64,000 nucleotides of DNA from Drosophila persimilis (GCF_003286085.1 NW_020825298.1:5642001-5706000), one strand, 5' to 3'. Shown: positions 11,608-22,070, numbered from the stretch's first letter. Notes: generated by a model from the letters alone, not told the origin. Numbers and translations are program-made.

Positions 11608-13195
11608 ATGTCTATCATCATGGTACGTACAGTGTGCTTTTGCAGCTCAATGAAGAATGAATGAAGTTCCATGATTTATTCATCCTTTGCATCCTTTCGT
11701 TTGCTTTAATAGACGTTGTTTGTGAGCATTGTGGAGCATTAAAGTTTGCGACAAAAAAGTCTGTATTTTGTTCATTGCTTTGCTTTGATACTTTTTAGGA
11801 TTCTGACGAGCCACCAATTATTACCAATACCAATTACCAGGCACAAGAACTGGCCAAAGACGGAGACGGATGAGTTTGTGGAATTGGGTCCCAATACAAT
11901 ACAATACCCAATACAAGACATCCCAGACCCGCGCGAGGTGAATATAAGCATTTCTACCTTTTCAATGATTTTTTTTTTTTATTAACCATATGCAGGGCTT
12001 TCTCAGCCTGGTGAAGGCAAAGTTAGCTGCGGGCGAATACACCGTTGCAGAGCAACATGGCCGTAGCAAAGTTTGGGGGTTTTTTGGAAAAATTATTGAC
12101 GGCGAAGGAGTAGAAATAAATGGCGTGGTCTTGTGTCGAACGTGTGGCAGTGTTATGGGGTATTATGGCAATACCTCGAATTTAGTTCGCCACAAGTGTT
12201 ACAAACAGTCTATTCCTCAAGTGCGAGCGCGCAAGGCAACACAAACATCTTCGGCAAATGAAAACAGCAAAAAAACACAAAAATCGAAAGTAGATTCAAT
12301 CAGCCATACAGCACAAAAACCTACAGTAGATTTAGTCATTAATGCAGCACAAAAATCTGCTGGAGATTCAATCATCAATACATAAAAGAGTCCTGTGATA
12401 GATGCCATCAGCATGGATGAAATAGCACTTGCGGTGACAAAGTGGTGCATCAAGAGCTGCCACTCATTTGATATATTTGTCGATGAAGGCCTGCATGATC
12501 TGTTGCGTGTGTTTCTTAAAGCCTCGTCTCGATATGGACCTAACATTGATATAATGGAGAGCCTGCCGCATCCGACATCAGTAGCCCGGGTCGCTTCGGA
12601 GTCATTTGAGCAAGTGCTTTCCACAATTAAAGGAGAACTGGCTCAGATCAAAGAACAGGGCTTCAGTATTACGATTGATATATGGACTGACATGTTCTTA
12701 AAACGGTCCTACATTAGTGCGAGTATACACTATATACACGAGCACAAACTCTTCAACCGACTGTTGGCCATGCGTTCGATGGACGGAGAGCCGTTTACAG
12801 GTATTTACGAGTATTAAAGTCAGGCAATTTGAATATATTTACATATGTGTAACAATCGCAGACCAACAAATTCAGAAGGAAGTGGAGGACTGCCTACATA
12901 ATCTCGATTTGGCTGGAGCCATCATTGTGACGGATCGTAGTTCGGAAGTGTATTCTGCATTTAAACACTTTGATCACATTTATTGCATCAATCATTTATT
13001 GAATAACGTTGTGGAGAAATCATTCAGAGATGTCAAGGAACTGGAAGATATGAAGCTGCAAGCGACGGAACTCGTTAAATACCTGAAAATATTACTGGAA
13101 AATGTTAATCTAAAGTCAAGCCTACAAAGTGAATATCCCACTCGGTGGAATAGCATATTCTATACACTCAAGTCCATTGAACGACTATCAACTTT
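11608..13195 (+). pseudogene. Broken BED-finger/hAT transposase-derived gene
   Basis: A spliced model can be read. The short first exon 11608-11622 encodes MSIIM with a GTACGT donor. The second, 11799-about 11937, begins DSDEPPIITNTNY and needs one frameshift near 11865. The third, 11996-12800, carries a BED-type zinc finger (LCRTCGSVMGYYGNTSNLV then RHKC) and the hAT catalytic start (SITIDIWTD). The last begins at 12862 with hAT core sequence (IIVTDRSSEVYSAF, YCINHLLNNVVEK, EYPTRWNS). Splice phases fit at each junction. Four tandem 36-nt units (12278-12421) lie between finger and core, and an in-frame TAA (12383-12385) ends the third. Homology stops near 13195, so the C-terminal hAT dimerisation domain is absent. 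I saw no terminal inverted repeats. The introns and promoter-like upstream sequence suggest a domesticated, Dref-like host gene that later died, but a decayed hAT copy is possible. Confidence 0.7.
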
Positions 13196-13413
13196 CGTTT
13201 TTTTTTGTTTGACCATTTTCGTTAAAACCTTTTTTTACGTAAAATCCAATAAAACCAAGTATTTAAAACAACCCAGTCAAGTAGTAAATAGGTTCATTAG
13301 TCGGATAAAATCATGTGGACAGGGCTAAGAGATTTAAAAAGCTAGTTATTTTCCAAGGAATATCAAAATCGAGGAATATGTATAATAGAACTTGGATTCG
13401 TCAGTATATTCAT

Positions 13414-13500
13414 GGTATATTTTTAAAATGAGACGGTATATTTTGGTATATTTCTGAGGGTCGGGCGGTATATTTTAGCGATAAGCCCGCGGCCACACTG
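13414..13500 (+). promoter_or_regulatory. Gpn1 promoter: GGTATATTT array and M1BP-like site
   Basis: Four copies of GGTATATTT(T) lie at 13414, 13435, 13445 and 13467. GGCCACACTG follows at 13491-13500, one mismatch from the M1BP core GGTCACACTG. The array ends 70 bp before the Gpn1 start codon. The same pairing, CGGTAT words followed by GGTCACACT, is present upstream of NTH1. Confidence 0.6.
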
Positions 13501-13570
13501 ATCCCTATAGAGCGCACGTTTTGTTTTGTTTCCTCAATTTCAGTGAAATACGAACTAAAAAGCCACGAAT

Positions 13571-14737
13571 ATGGCTGCCAAACCAGCTGGCAGTGAGCTC
13601 AGCATGGAGAACATTTCACTGGAGGCCCTTTCGCTGAGCGAAGGCATCCAGGACTCGCCCGTCTGCATTATTGTGCTGGGCATGGCTGGTTCCGGCAAGA
13701 CGACTTTCACGCGCAGCCTCATCCAGCACGCCCAGGAAAAGTTCAACCCGTATGTAGTCAACCTGGACCCCGCATGCCGCGAGGTGCCGTATGCGACGCA
13801 CATCGACATCCGCGACACAGTAAACTACAAGGAGGTTATGAAGCAATATCAACTGGGACCCAATGGCGGTATAGTGACGGCCCTAAACATGTTTACCACC
13901 AAGATGGCCAAATTCGCAGAGCTGGTGCGTCGGGCCGGGCAGCGTGGCCACAAGTGGTGCATCATCGACACACCTGGCCAGATTGAAGTTTTCACCTGGT
14001 CGGCCTCGGGCAACATCATTACCGAAGGCTTGGCTACCATGTTCCCCACCATTATTGTATATGTTATGGATGTGGTACGCTCCGCCTGTCCCACCACCTT
14101 CATGTCCAACATGCTCTACGCCTGCTCTATTCTCTACAAGACCCGGCTGCCCTTCCTTGTGGCCTTGAATAAGATTGACCTGAAGGACTGCAGCTTTGTT
14201 CAGGAATGGATGACGGACTTTGAGGCCTACCAGGATGCCCTCGAGCAGGAGCAGAGTTTCGTGAACAACCTCACACGCACCATGTCCCTCACTCTGGACA
14301 CCTTCTACGAGAACCTGGTCACCTGCGGTGTCTCGGCCAAGACAGGCGTCGGCTTTGCCCAGCTCATAAAGCATGTCCTCGACTGCGTGACGGAATACGA
14401 GAAGGACTACAAGCCCGTGTACGAGAAGATGCGAAAGGAGCGCCTTGCCGAGAAGCAAGCCACGCTACAGCCACCTTCCACGGTTGAAGATTCGGGTACT
14501 GCAGTTCCCATGGGCCTGGACCTCAAAGATCCTCCTCCTTACTCTGGCAACAACATGTTCCTGATGGCCCCTGGTCTTGTGCCGCAGCAAATGGATTCTG
14601 AAGAGTTCGAGGATGATATGGAGACTGATGCCAAGGGCAACACCGAAGAGCAAAACTTTCAGACATTTGTCCAGAGTCACCTGACGGCCCAGAAAACCAA
14701 GCGCAACAAATTCATTCAGGAGCAGCAAAAGCCTTAA
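13571..14737 (+). CDS. Gpn1: GPN-loop GTPase 1 (Gpn1/XAB1)
   Basis: One uninterrupted exon encodes 388 residues. Motifs in order: Walker A/G1 GMAGSGKTT (about 37-45), [11 protein letters not shown], the defining Gly-Pro-Asn loop in QLGPNGGI (about 94-101), G3 DTPGQIEV (133-140), and the guanine specificity motif NKIDL. The tail is acidic and Lys-rich with a conserved [13 protein letters not shown]1 pairs with GPN3 and is needed for nuclear import and assembly of RNA polymerase II. The ATG chosen is the first in frame, in a good context (AAT ATG GCT), close after the promoter array. The gene has no introns here, unlike the many-exon vertebrate gene; whether other flies share this I cannot tell. 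Confidence 0.95.
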   Translation: MAAKPAGSELSMENISLEALSLSEGIQDSPVCIIVLGMAGSGKTTFTRSLIQHAQEKFNPYVVNLDPACREVPYATHIDIRDTVNYKEVMKQYQLGPNGGIVTALNMFTTKMAKFAELVRRAGQRGHKWCIIDTPGQIEVFTWSASGNIITEGLATMFPTIIVYVMDVVRSACPTTFMSNMLYACSILYKTRLPFLVALNKIDLKDCSFVQEWMTDFEAYQDALEQEQSFVNNLTRTMSLTLDTFYENLVTCGVSAKTGVGFAQLIKHVLDCVTEYEKDYKPVYEKMRKERLAEKQATLQPPSTVEDSGTAVPMGLDLKDPPPYSGNNMFLMAPGLVPQQMDSEEFEDDMETDAKGNTEEQNFQTFVQSHLTAQKTKRNKFIQEQQKP

Positions 14738-15052
14738 CGTGATATGCAGAGTTGAATATAAATATTTTGTAGGACTTAACCATAACTTGTTGTCCCGAAG
14801 TGACCCCCAAACTGGAGGTGAGATAATATAATATAATATATTCTATATAAAGAATGATAAAACATAGTGGATTCAAATCGATTTACTTTAACTTTCAGCA
14901 GGTTTGAATTCTCTTATTTATTGAATGTCTTGAGCTTGTAAAGCCGTCTTCTAAAGAATCTCTTCCATATCTTGTCTTGTACCTACATATACCCCACATG
15001 AATTTATTTATTATTTCTCCTAACCATTTGCGGTGGAAATATTGAATTTTGT
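14738..15052. other. Gpn1 3' flank
   Basis: An AT-rich stretch with an ATAATATAATATAAT-type run near 14823. It presumably includes the Gpn1 3' UTR and the 3' end of the reverse-strand ORF that follows. No RNA gene or other ORF is evident. Confidence 0.5.
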
Positions 15053-15280
15053 TCATGGGCAATTGGAAATTTCCACTATTTTTAGTATGTCGCCATTGCT
15101 GAACTTCTGCTCGTCAACAGCACCAGCCACCAGCTCCTCGTCATTTTTAATTTTTTCAACCGACACCGCCTTTAGGATCACGCGGTTCTGTCACATAAAT
15201 GAGATGCTGACATTGAGGAACAAGATGCGGTTCCTCCCAAGCGGGGCAAGCTTCCTAACAAAACGATACGCAGAAAACAT
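15053..15280 (-). pseudogene. Small reverse-strand ORF interrupted by a single TGA
   Basis: From ATG at 15280 the minus strand reads 29 codons (beginning MFSAYRFVRKLAPLGRNR), a TGA at 15193-15191, then 45 more codons in the same frame to a TGA at 15053. The second half (QNRVILKAVSVEKIKNDEEL, later DEQKFSNGDILKIVEIS) has well-behaved coding character and third-position G/C. The start resembles a basic mitochondrial presequence. I do not recognise the family. It could be a recent pseudogene, a gene using stop-codon read-through (the stop context is UGA-C, the leakiest), or the terminal exon of a gene whose splice acceptor is the ATGTGACAG just before QNRV. I saw no upstream exon. Confidence 0.4.
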
Positions 15281-15567
15281 GCCCCAGGACGCAGTCGGAG
15301 ATTTACGGAGATTCTTATCCAAGATGACCTAAACCAAGTATCGTATTCTTGATTCCTGCGTTTTCTGTTTATATGAAACTTATTCGTTTCTTGGAAAACA
15401 GTTTGCCTTGAATAAAACTTGACCGAAAAAATGGTAAAATATATACAGCTTGTCACATAAACCCCAGATCAACTAAACCGGCAAATTGGTAAAAGATGGA
15501 AAAAGCATATTTATTTTTTCCGCTTCGATAAAAATTCCCCATTTCCTAGATATTTAAGCAAATTATA

Positions 15568-15921
15568 ATGTTGCCCAAGACGCTGTTGACCTTCGGGCGC
15601 CGTCTCGTTCATCAGAAGTATATTTTTAAGGGTCCCATACTCCGAGCTCTACGGGAACCCGAATGCAACTCAATTGAGGTACCGCAGGTAGAGGAAGATA
15701 CCGCTACAGTGCAGCTGCCTGACTATATAGATCCAAAATGCCTCCAGCCCGTGACGGCTGGGAAAGGTGTGCGTCTAAAGAAAACTGTCAATGGGGAGCA
15801 GCATCAGGACGAAAAGCAGAAAAGCTATGACTACAAATATCACTCCTACTCTCTATACGATTTACACGAGGCCACAACGCGTTTGGCTGCGGAGCAGTCG
15901 AAGAAGAAAGCCAAAAATTAG
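15568..15921 (+). CDS. Small mitochondrial-type protein, NDUFV3-like C-terminal motif
   Basis: An intronless 117-residue ORF. The N-terminus is basic and amphipathic (MLPKTLLTFGRRLVHQ), consistent with mitochondrial import. A middle LPDYIDPKCLQP and a C-terminal YDYKYHSYSLYDLHEA are shared in pattern with the neighbour 370 bp downstream (VPDYVRPAAF and FGYHRFSFAELQNHA), so the two are paralogs. The second motif resembles the conserved end of complex I accessory subunit NDUFV3 (HHDYSTYTFLDLN in mammals, from memory). I infer an NDUFV3-related protein. Whether it is the housekeeping subunit or a tissue-specific copy cannot be told. The start is the first ATG. Confidence 0.65.
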   Translation: MLPKTLLTFGRRLVHQKYIFKGPILRALREPECNSIEVPQVEEDTATVQLPDYIDPKCLQPVTAGKGVRLKKTVNGEQHQDEKQKSYDYKYHSYSLYDLHEATTRLAAEQSKKKAKN

Positions 15922-16118
15922 TAATTCTGTAAAGTTCAAAATGGTAGCCAACAAACGTAGCGACCGGAAATCTAGGCAAATAATTAAATTCTGAAACAAT
16001 ACACGCAACAACTCTATTAAACTGAAAACTGGATTTTCGAAAACCAATTGCTTGATTGATTTGTTTCAACTTTTGTTATTATTAGTATTATGTTTTACCA
16101 CTAGTCATACAGTATACT

Positions 16119-16140
16119 TACTGTACAGTATAGTACAGTA
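16119..16140. repeat. Short inverted repeat between the two paralogs
   Basis: TACTGTAC (16119-16126) and GTACAGTA (16133-16140) form perfect 8-bp arms around a 6-nt loop, inside a longer stretch of AGTATAC/GTACAG words. Its function is unknown; it may be a decayed repeat end. Confidence 0.5.
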
Positions 16141-16288
16141 GTGCCCAATTTAATAGAGATATTTTCTGACGATATGTATCAAACGTAAAAATAATATTTG
16201 TTGAATATGAAGTAGCCTTAGTAAATTCATTCAAAAGATAGTTGCACCCTCATATATTTTCCAAATCAGATCAGAGAAGCACGTAAAC

Positions 16289-17269
16289 ATGTACAAGTTT
16301 TTCTCTCGTCCTCAGCTCCGTCGCCAGTTTAGCGACAAGGCGAAGATGAGTAGCAAACTCTCAAATACCAAACGTCCACCTAAGGATCCCCCAGATGAGG
16401 GTTACGAGCCGACGAGTATCGATCATGATGGTATTAAAGTGCCGGACTATGTGAGACCAGCAGCCTTTCGTCAGTTTTGTGGACCTGATGAACAGTTGGG
16501 ACCAGGAGCTGGGAGAGGTTTAGAATACAAGAATGGCCAATATTTTGGCTACCATCGATTCTCTTTTGCTGAGCTGCAGAACCATGCCTTGGAGATGCGA
16601 GACGACCGTCGACTCAAAGGGGGAGTACACGACACAATTGAAGAAGATGAGGAGGAGGAGTGCGATTACGTCAGTATGGAGAACATGAAGAAACTGGAAG
16701 CGGAGTGCGACAAGATAATCGCACAACAGGCCAAGGAGCTGGAAGAAGCCGAACAGAGGGCTAAGAAAAAGCAGGAGGAACTCTGCAAGGAGCAGGAAGA
16801 GAAGCAACGGTGCGAAAAGAAAGCGGAAAAAACAAAAGCTGTGAAGGTCAATGCATTGCTAGAGATGACAGATGAACAGCTCAGAGAGTGGTGCGATAAG
16901 TCCCTCCAGGCACAACTGGTGGAGAAGAATCAAGGGAAAGGGAATAGCCAGACGGCTAAGTGCAAAGCAGAAGAAAAGCAGAAAATGGAAAAATGCGGGG
17001 AAGAAGAACAAAAGAAAGAGCAAGAGGAATTGCAGATGAAATGTGAGGCGGAGCAAAAGAAGAAAAAAGACGAGAAGTTAAAACCTAAATGTGAAGTGGA
17101 AGAAAAGAATAACAAGGAAAAATGCAAGGAAGAAAAACAAAAGAAAGAGCAAGAGGAATTGAAGATGAAATGTGAGGCGGAGCATAAGAAAAAAGAAGAT
17201 GAAGCTAAAAACGAAAATGAGGAGAAGCCCCCTTGTGGAACAGATGGGAGCAACAAAAACAAGACATAA
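16289..17269 (+). CDS. NDUFV3-like paralog with long charged repeat tail
   Basis: An intronless 326-residue ORF. It begins with a basic presequence-like segment (MYKFFSRPQLRRQFSDKAK). About residues 50-105 carry VPDYVRPAAFRQF and EYKNGQYFGYHRFSFAELQN, matching the neighbour at 15568 and, more loosely, the NDUFV3 C-terminus. From about residue 115 on, the protein is almost entirely Glu, Lys and Gln with regularly spaced cysteines (EKC, MKC), predicting a long coiled coil or charged helix. Within the tail a 43-codon unit is duplicated (16991-17072 and 17120-17199, period 129 nt). The tail is absent from the sister gene. Such fast-evolving, intronless copies are often testis-biased in flies, which is inference. 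No other family match is evident to me. Confidence 0.65.
   Translation: MYKFFSRPQLRRQFSDKAKMSSKLSNTKRPPKDPPDEGYEPTSIDHDGIKVPDYVRPAAFRQFCGPDEQLGPGAGRGLEYKNGQYFGYHRFSFAELQNHALEMRDDRRLKGGVHDTIEEDEEEECDYVSMENMKKLEAECDKIIAQQAKELEEAEQRAKKKQEELCKEQEEKQRCEKKAEKTKAVKVNALLEMTDEQLREWCDKSLQAQLVEKNQGKGNSQTAKCKAEEKQKMEKCGEEEQKKEQEELQMKCEAEQKKKKDEKLKPKCEVEEKNNKEKCKEEKQKKEQEELKMKCEAEHKKKEDEAKNENEEKPPCGTDGSNKNKT
16991..17199 (+). repeat. 129-nt tandem duplication inside the charged tail
   Basis: Two near-identical segments of about 80 nt start at 16991 and 17120, exactly 43 codons apart, each encoding a KEQEEL-x-MKCEAE core. The few differences suggest a recent duplication or ongoing homogenisation. Confidence 0.8.
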
Positions 17270-17412
17270 ATATAAAAAAAGCAAACAACAAAAAACAATC
17301 AAATTCCGCACATTCTGCAATTGTGTCGCAAAATTCATCGTTTCAATAATGCCGACTTCTAGATAACTCAAACGATAAAAAAATTCGGTATAAACGTTAG
17401 AAGTGGTATGGA

Positions 17413-17789
17413 TATATAATGGCGATCATCAGTACACTCAGTAAAGACAAGAACCACCGAAAACTCTCCACACTGGTTGGGGTCTTCGCTTAATCAGGCT
17501 CAACACCCATACAGTTTGAGAAGCACCCATCAAACGTATTCTTTCGTCATTAATCCGCCTTGAGTTTCAACTTCCACTGGAAATTTGAATTGTTAATAAA
17601 TTCGCATAAAATCAATCGATACGATTTCTCACAGCTGGGTATAACGGAAACCCGAAAACGGGGACGGGGTTGCTGCACAATTTCATGGACAAATCCAACG
17701 CCCAGAGCAAAGCCGCCTTAGGGGTAGTGTGGCGAGAGTTCTGTGACGCCATACATTCATTCATTCCAGTATGGGAAGGGGAAGCTTAG
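17413..17789 (+). other. TATA/Inr-like start and coding-like fragment of unknown identity
   Basis: TATATAA (17413-17419) is followed 27 bp later by an Inr-like TCAGTA (17438-17443). Further on, TTTCTCACAG (17625-17634) would make a splice acceptor. The frame that follows reads AGYNGNPKTGTGLLHNFMDK, then SNAQSKAALGVVWREFCDA, and stops at 17787-17789. The only in-frame ATG (17685) gives 34 residues. Composition is coding-like, but no upstream exon with a start was found. It may be a relic, the second exon of a small gene, or chance. Confidence 0.3.
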
Positions 17790-19627
17790 GAATTACTTTT
17801 GCGTTGATCTCTGTGAACCGATATGAAGAGTCATTGTTATCACGTGTACCGCGCTCTCTAATTAACGCTAGGAAATTCCCCGAACCCAATATAGTAGAGA
17901 GTGAGAAAGAGCGGATCTGTACTCAATTCTGTTTCGTATATCTCTTTTAATTGGAGTGTAATACAAAAATCAGTTTCACTTAGCTAGTGTAAATCACATT
18001 TATAATTAAAGAGCACTAGAAATAGATTTATGATCAATCTCAGTTAAAAATTTACGGACTACATCGATTCGATTTTGTCTAAATTCCACTTTAAAATGTC
18101 TAAAATAGTTTCATTCTGCTATCATCCTCTCCTATAAACAATATGTGGATGTACGCAATTAGCTTTCCAGTGTATATATGTATAATAGCCCCAAAGAAGA
18201 GCTCTTTCCAAATGAATAGCGCTGAAGAAGGGAAATAAACCAAAGAAAAGCCTCTGGCCACCGCCAAAAGCTGTTGGGCATCTCGTTTTGCAGGCATTTA
18301 AGCTGAAAATTGCTGCTAAAATATTTGCACAGTATAGGTAGGTATAGGCTTGGGGCTATATATTCTACCCTAGCGAAGAGTATTTTGACTTTGAGCAGAT
18401 TTTTGAAGGGCAGAGAAGAATCATTATCATTAAAAATTAAAAATAATAGGGCGGAAAAAGTGGGCTTTGCAGATCACTATATCAATAGTCAATGTCACCA
18501 GTTGATATATTCTATATAGCTATATAATAAAGCCCTGCACGAGTACACACTAATTCGTGTTAATAGTTAGGAATCACACTGTGCACAGTATCAAAACATG
18601 ATTCATGTATCCTTTTCCCACTATTGTATATAAAAACAACAGTTGCCATTGAAGCATTGAATCTGCAAGGGTATCTATAGCTGTGGCTCCAAAGCTAGCC
18701 TTTCTTTCTTTCCGCTTTTTTTTTTGTAGCAGGTATCTTTTCCAGCTGCACTGATGCGTCGCCAAATGTTTACCCTAGGCCCATAGCTGTTGCACGCTCT
18801 CTCGTTGCTGCACTTAGCTATGCAATTTTCTGAGCCACCGCCTGTAGAGTGGTGCTCTCCCTCTCCCTCTCTCAAGCTCCGATTCTGGCTGTGTGCTCCG
18901 TAGCCTCTCTCTCTGTTTGGCATACAAAATGCATCTAATTTTGGGCCTAACGACAACTTGTCGCTTGTCATGGTCTCCCGGTCTGATCTATGTTGCTGTT
19001 GCATTCGTTGTTGCTGTTGCTGTTGCTGCTGGTGGCATGCCTCATCATCATTTGCAACTGCTGGCGGCAGCAGCTGCCTCACTTGGGGATCAACTGTGCT
19101 TTATCTGTACAGCTTTTAGCTGCGCCTCGTAATCGCAGCTCATAGATCAAAAAGCGCCAGAGAACAACAGAAGAGCGAGACGTGTGGCTGCATCTCTTTT
19201 CCTTATGTGAACCAGGTCCAGTTCCCATCAGGCACTCGAGAGGCAGTCCAGTCAGGCAGGGGTTGATCACATTCCAACGCACAGCTGCTGTCGTTCCAGC
19301 CAGTGCTGTGGCCAGTGCCCACCCACGCCAATGAACAAAAAAAAAAAAAAGAAAACCAAACCGAGTTTGAGCCACGTTTTCCCACTGACCAAATGACAGG
19401 ATTGCGGCCATTCCCACAGTCCATGCAACATTTTCCAGCCAATTCCGGCAAATGCAAATTAGCCATCTCATTTTCGCTCTGATTAAAGGTAATTTTCAAA
19501 TTTCCCCAACAACCCTCTGCGACACCGGGAACGGACAGCAACAACAGCAGGCCAGGCGGCAACTTTGGCACTGCCGGCAATTTCGATCTCGCCTGTCGTC
19601 CATTTAATGATTTCAAATCGGAGCAGC

Positions 19628-19664
19628 AGGCCCAGACCCAGACCCAGGCCCAGGCCCAAGACCA
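19628..19664. repeat. CAGACC/CAGGCC hexamer repeat
   Basis: About six copies of a six-base unit alternate between CAGACC and CAGGCC. Confidence 0.7.
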
Positions 19665-21904
19665 GAAACTTGTTGGATGTCTGGTGGTGCACCATGTTGC
19701 GCGACCGGACCGGACAATGTCTAGGGGCCATTCCTGTGTCCCTCTGGTTCCAGCTGTGGCCGCGGGAAATAGGAAAATTGCCGAAACTAAAACCAGAACG
19801 CGTGCGCATTGAATTATGCAAAAATTTTAACCATTTGCCGCCAATCAATTTGTATTGCCTACCATCTGTGGGATTTTCCCCGACAAACCAGCATAATATT
19901 AGAACAATGGATGTGATTGGTTGGCCCCTAAATATGCCATTACATATCGGACAGCTTTATCCTTAACTTACTTGGTAGCACGGTTTACTTTGTTTCTTAA
20001 AATTAGAATTGGTTATCAAAGTAATCAGCCGAAAATGCATTATTCGGAAATATTTTGAATCGTGTGTGGTGAAGCTGTCATTAAAGAGTGAATGAACCTT
20101 CCTTTTCTTTGATTTTTCCAGTTTATTTAAAGGTTTTGAAACTTTTTTGCCAAGTTTTGTTCCAAAGATATCACACACTCGTAGATTTTTGGGTAAAATA
20201 TATATATTTCAGGAGTTGTTTTTGTGTTCTGCTGTTATATAAAGCATTAATGTTATATTAAAATTCGGTAAAGGTTGAAAACCTCTTACATAAAATCGGA
20301 TCGTGTCGGATTGTGTGGGAAGATGGAGTTTTTGTGTGCATCATACTATATTTCAAATTTAACTTTGAAAGAAAAACCAAAACTATCTTAACAACAAGGT
20401 CTTCTTAGGAATTTACAAATTACAATCTTCCATTTTAGGTTTAAGTGAATAATTGCTTCCACATCTCGATCTCCTCTCGCCCTGTACTTCTCAGTATTCT
20501 CTCTTGACCATAGATCAAAAGACACCGAATCGACTCGCCTTCCCTTAATTAAGTACACATTTCAATTGTAACTCGAGTACAGACTTATCAGCGCAAAAGG
20601 TGTCTCATAAATACACATACACGGACACTGGCATATGTATGTATGTGCTATGTGCCGCCGCCAAACAGGAAGCATCATCATTATCTGCCCCCATCCAGAC
20701 GCCTTCCCTCCAGAGCAGTCGGGCGGAACTTGTCCAGAAGGGTACTCGCACTGGTACCCACAACAAACAGAAAAAAAAAGGTTGTGCAGGAATTTATTTG
20801 ATTCTTGCTTTGGCAGAGTGCAAAATTTTAAGCAAAACTACAAAATTTATGCATGACAAAACCATTCAAGCAGGAAAAGGGTAAAAGACGGGGGGAATTC
20901 CCCCTCGGCTGGGGAGGAACTCTCTCACACTTGCAGGGCCTGGGCCCCCGTCCATTGTAATGTGTTGTAATTTGTTGCTGTTGTAGTCGTTGTTAGTGCT
21001 TCCTCTTTGGCATACTTAGTGCTAAAAGAAAAATAAGAAAAAAGAAGAAAAAAAGTTAATTATCTTTTTTACCTCTCTCTCTCTCTGTGGCCTGCCTCTC
21101 TCTCTTTCTCTCTCTGGTCGTCTCTTGCCATGGGCATTGGCATGCCCAACAGCTCCATTGGGTTATTATCCATGGGTTTTGTGCTATTCTCCGGGAGATT
21201 GGTACTTTGTTCGTTTCTTCTCAGTGCTCAGTGCTGACTTTTTTCTCCTCTCGCTCTGGCTCCATCCGCTGGTCTGGAACAGTGGAACGACTGGTTCATT
21301 GAACTGCTAATTGTGGGCACAAAATAAAAATAAAAAAAAGAACAGAACAGATTCGAGAACTCTAGGCGGTGTGAAAGGTGATTTTTCAAGGCTGCCACCA
21401 TGTCCGGTACCTGGTGCCCCATCAGGTTCCCAGACCAGACCACACCACTCCTCCTCTCACTTCTTTTAATGCTGTAAACTTCCATTTTTGTTCGTTGCCT
21501 TTATTTTCCTATTGATTATTTTTGAAAGTCTCTTCTCTCTCTCTTGCATACATTCGAAAATTTATGAATTAGATGGTCCGAGGTTTGAGGAGGGTTTAAG
21601 GTGCTAATGAGTCCGGTTTAATAATTAATTTCCCACACACAAAAAAAAAACAACAACAAAAATTTCCCTTTTGAGTAACCGATTTAATGCAGTTCACACA
21701 TTAACACAATTATCAACGTTGGTTGCGATTGGGATTGATTGAGATGAGTCCCGCACCATAGATGCCACTAAGAGATCACGGGTTGTATTGAAAAACCCCG
21801 TGAATTCTTCCAGTGCCATTAACTGTGCCGGGATGTGGATACACTTATGAGTTTTTCACTTCTTATTTCACTTTTGTGACTAGTTTTGATTTAACTTTGA
21901 TTAA

Positions 21905-22070
21905 AGGTTATCTACTCACCTGATACCCTTCGTTACGCAGTACAAATCTGAAATATTTGGAGTAAAGTTCCCTTAAATTGGGAGCCATATAACAAAGTTA
22001 GACTATAATCTAGAAATTTAATCTTCTGTCTTTCAGAGAATCTTCATCTATGTAGATTCTCTGGCTCCAT
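21905..22070. repeat. Probable decayed interspersed repeat with hairpin
   Basis: CACCTGATACCCTTCGTTAC (21919-21938) resembles the GATACCCGTTACTC-type end common in small Drosophila interspersed repeats. Downstream, CAGAGAATC (22034-22042) and GATTCTCTG (22055-22063) form a perfect 9-bp stem with a 12-nt loop. The family is not resolved. Confidence 0.35.

Noticed and set aside
15191-15193. Selenocysteine reading of the in-frame TGA
   Set aside because: No SECIS-like hairpin was seen downstream, and flies have very few selenoproteins; read-through or pseudogenisation is simpler.
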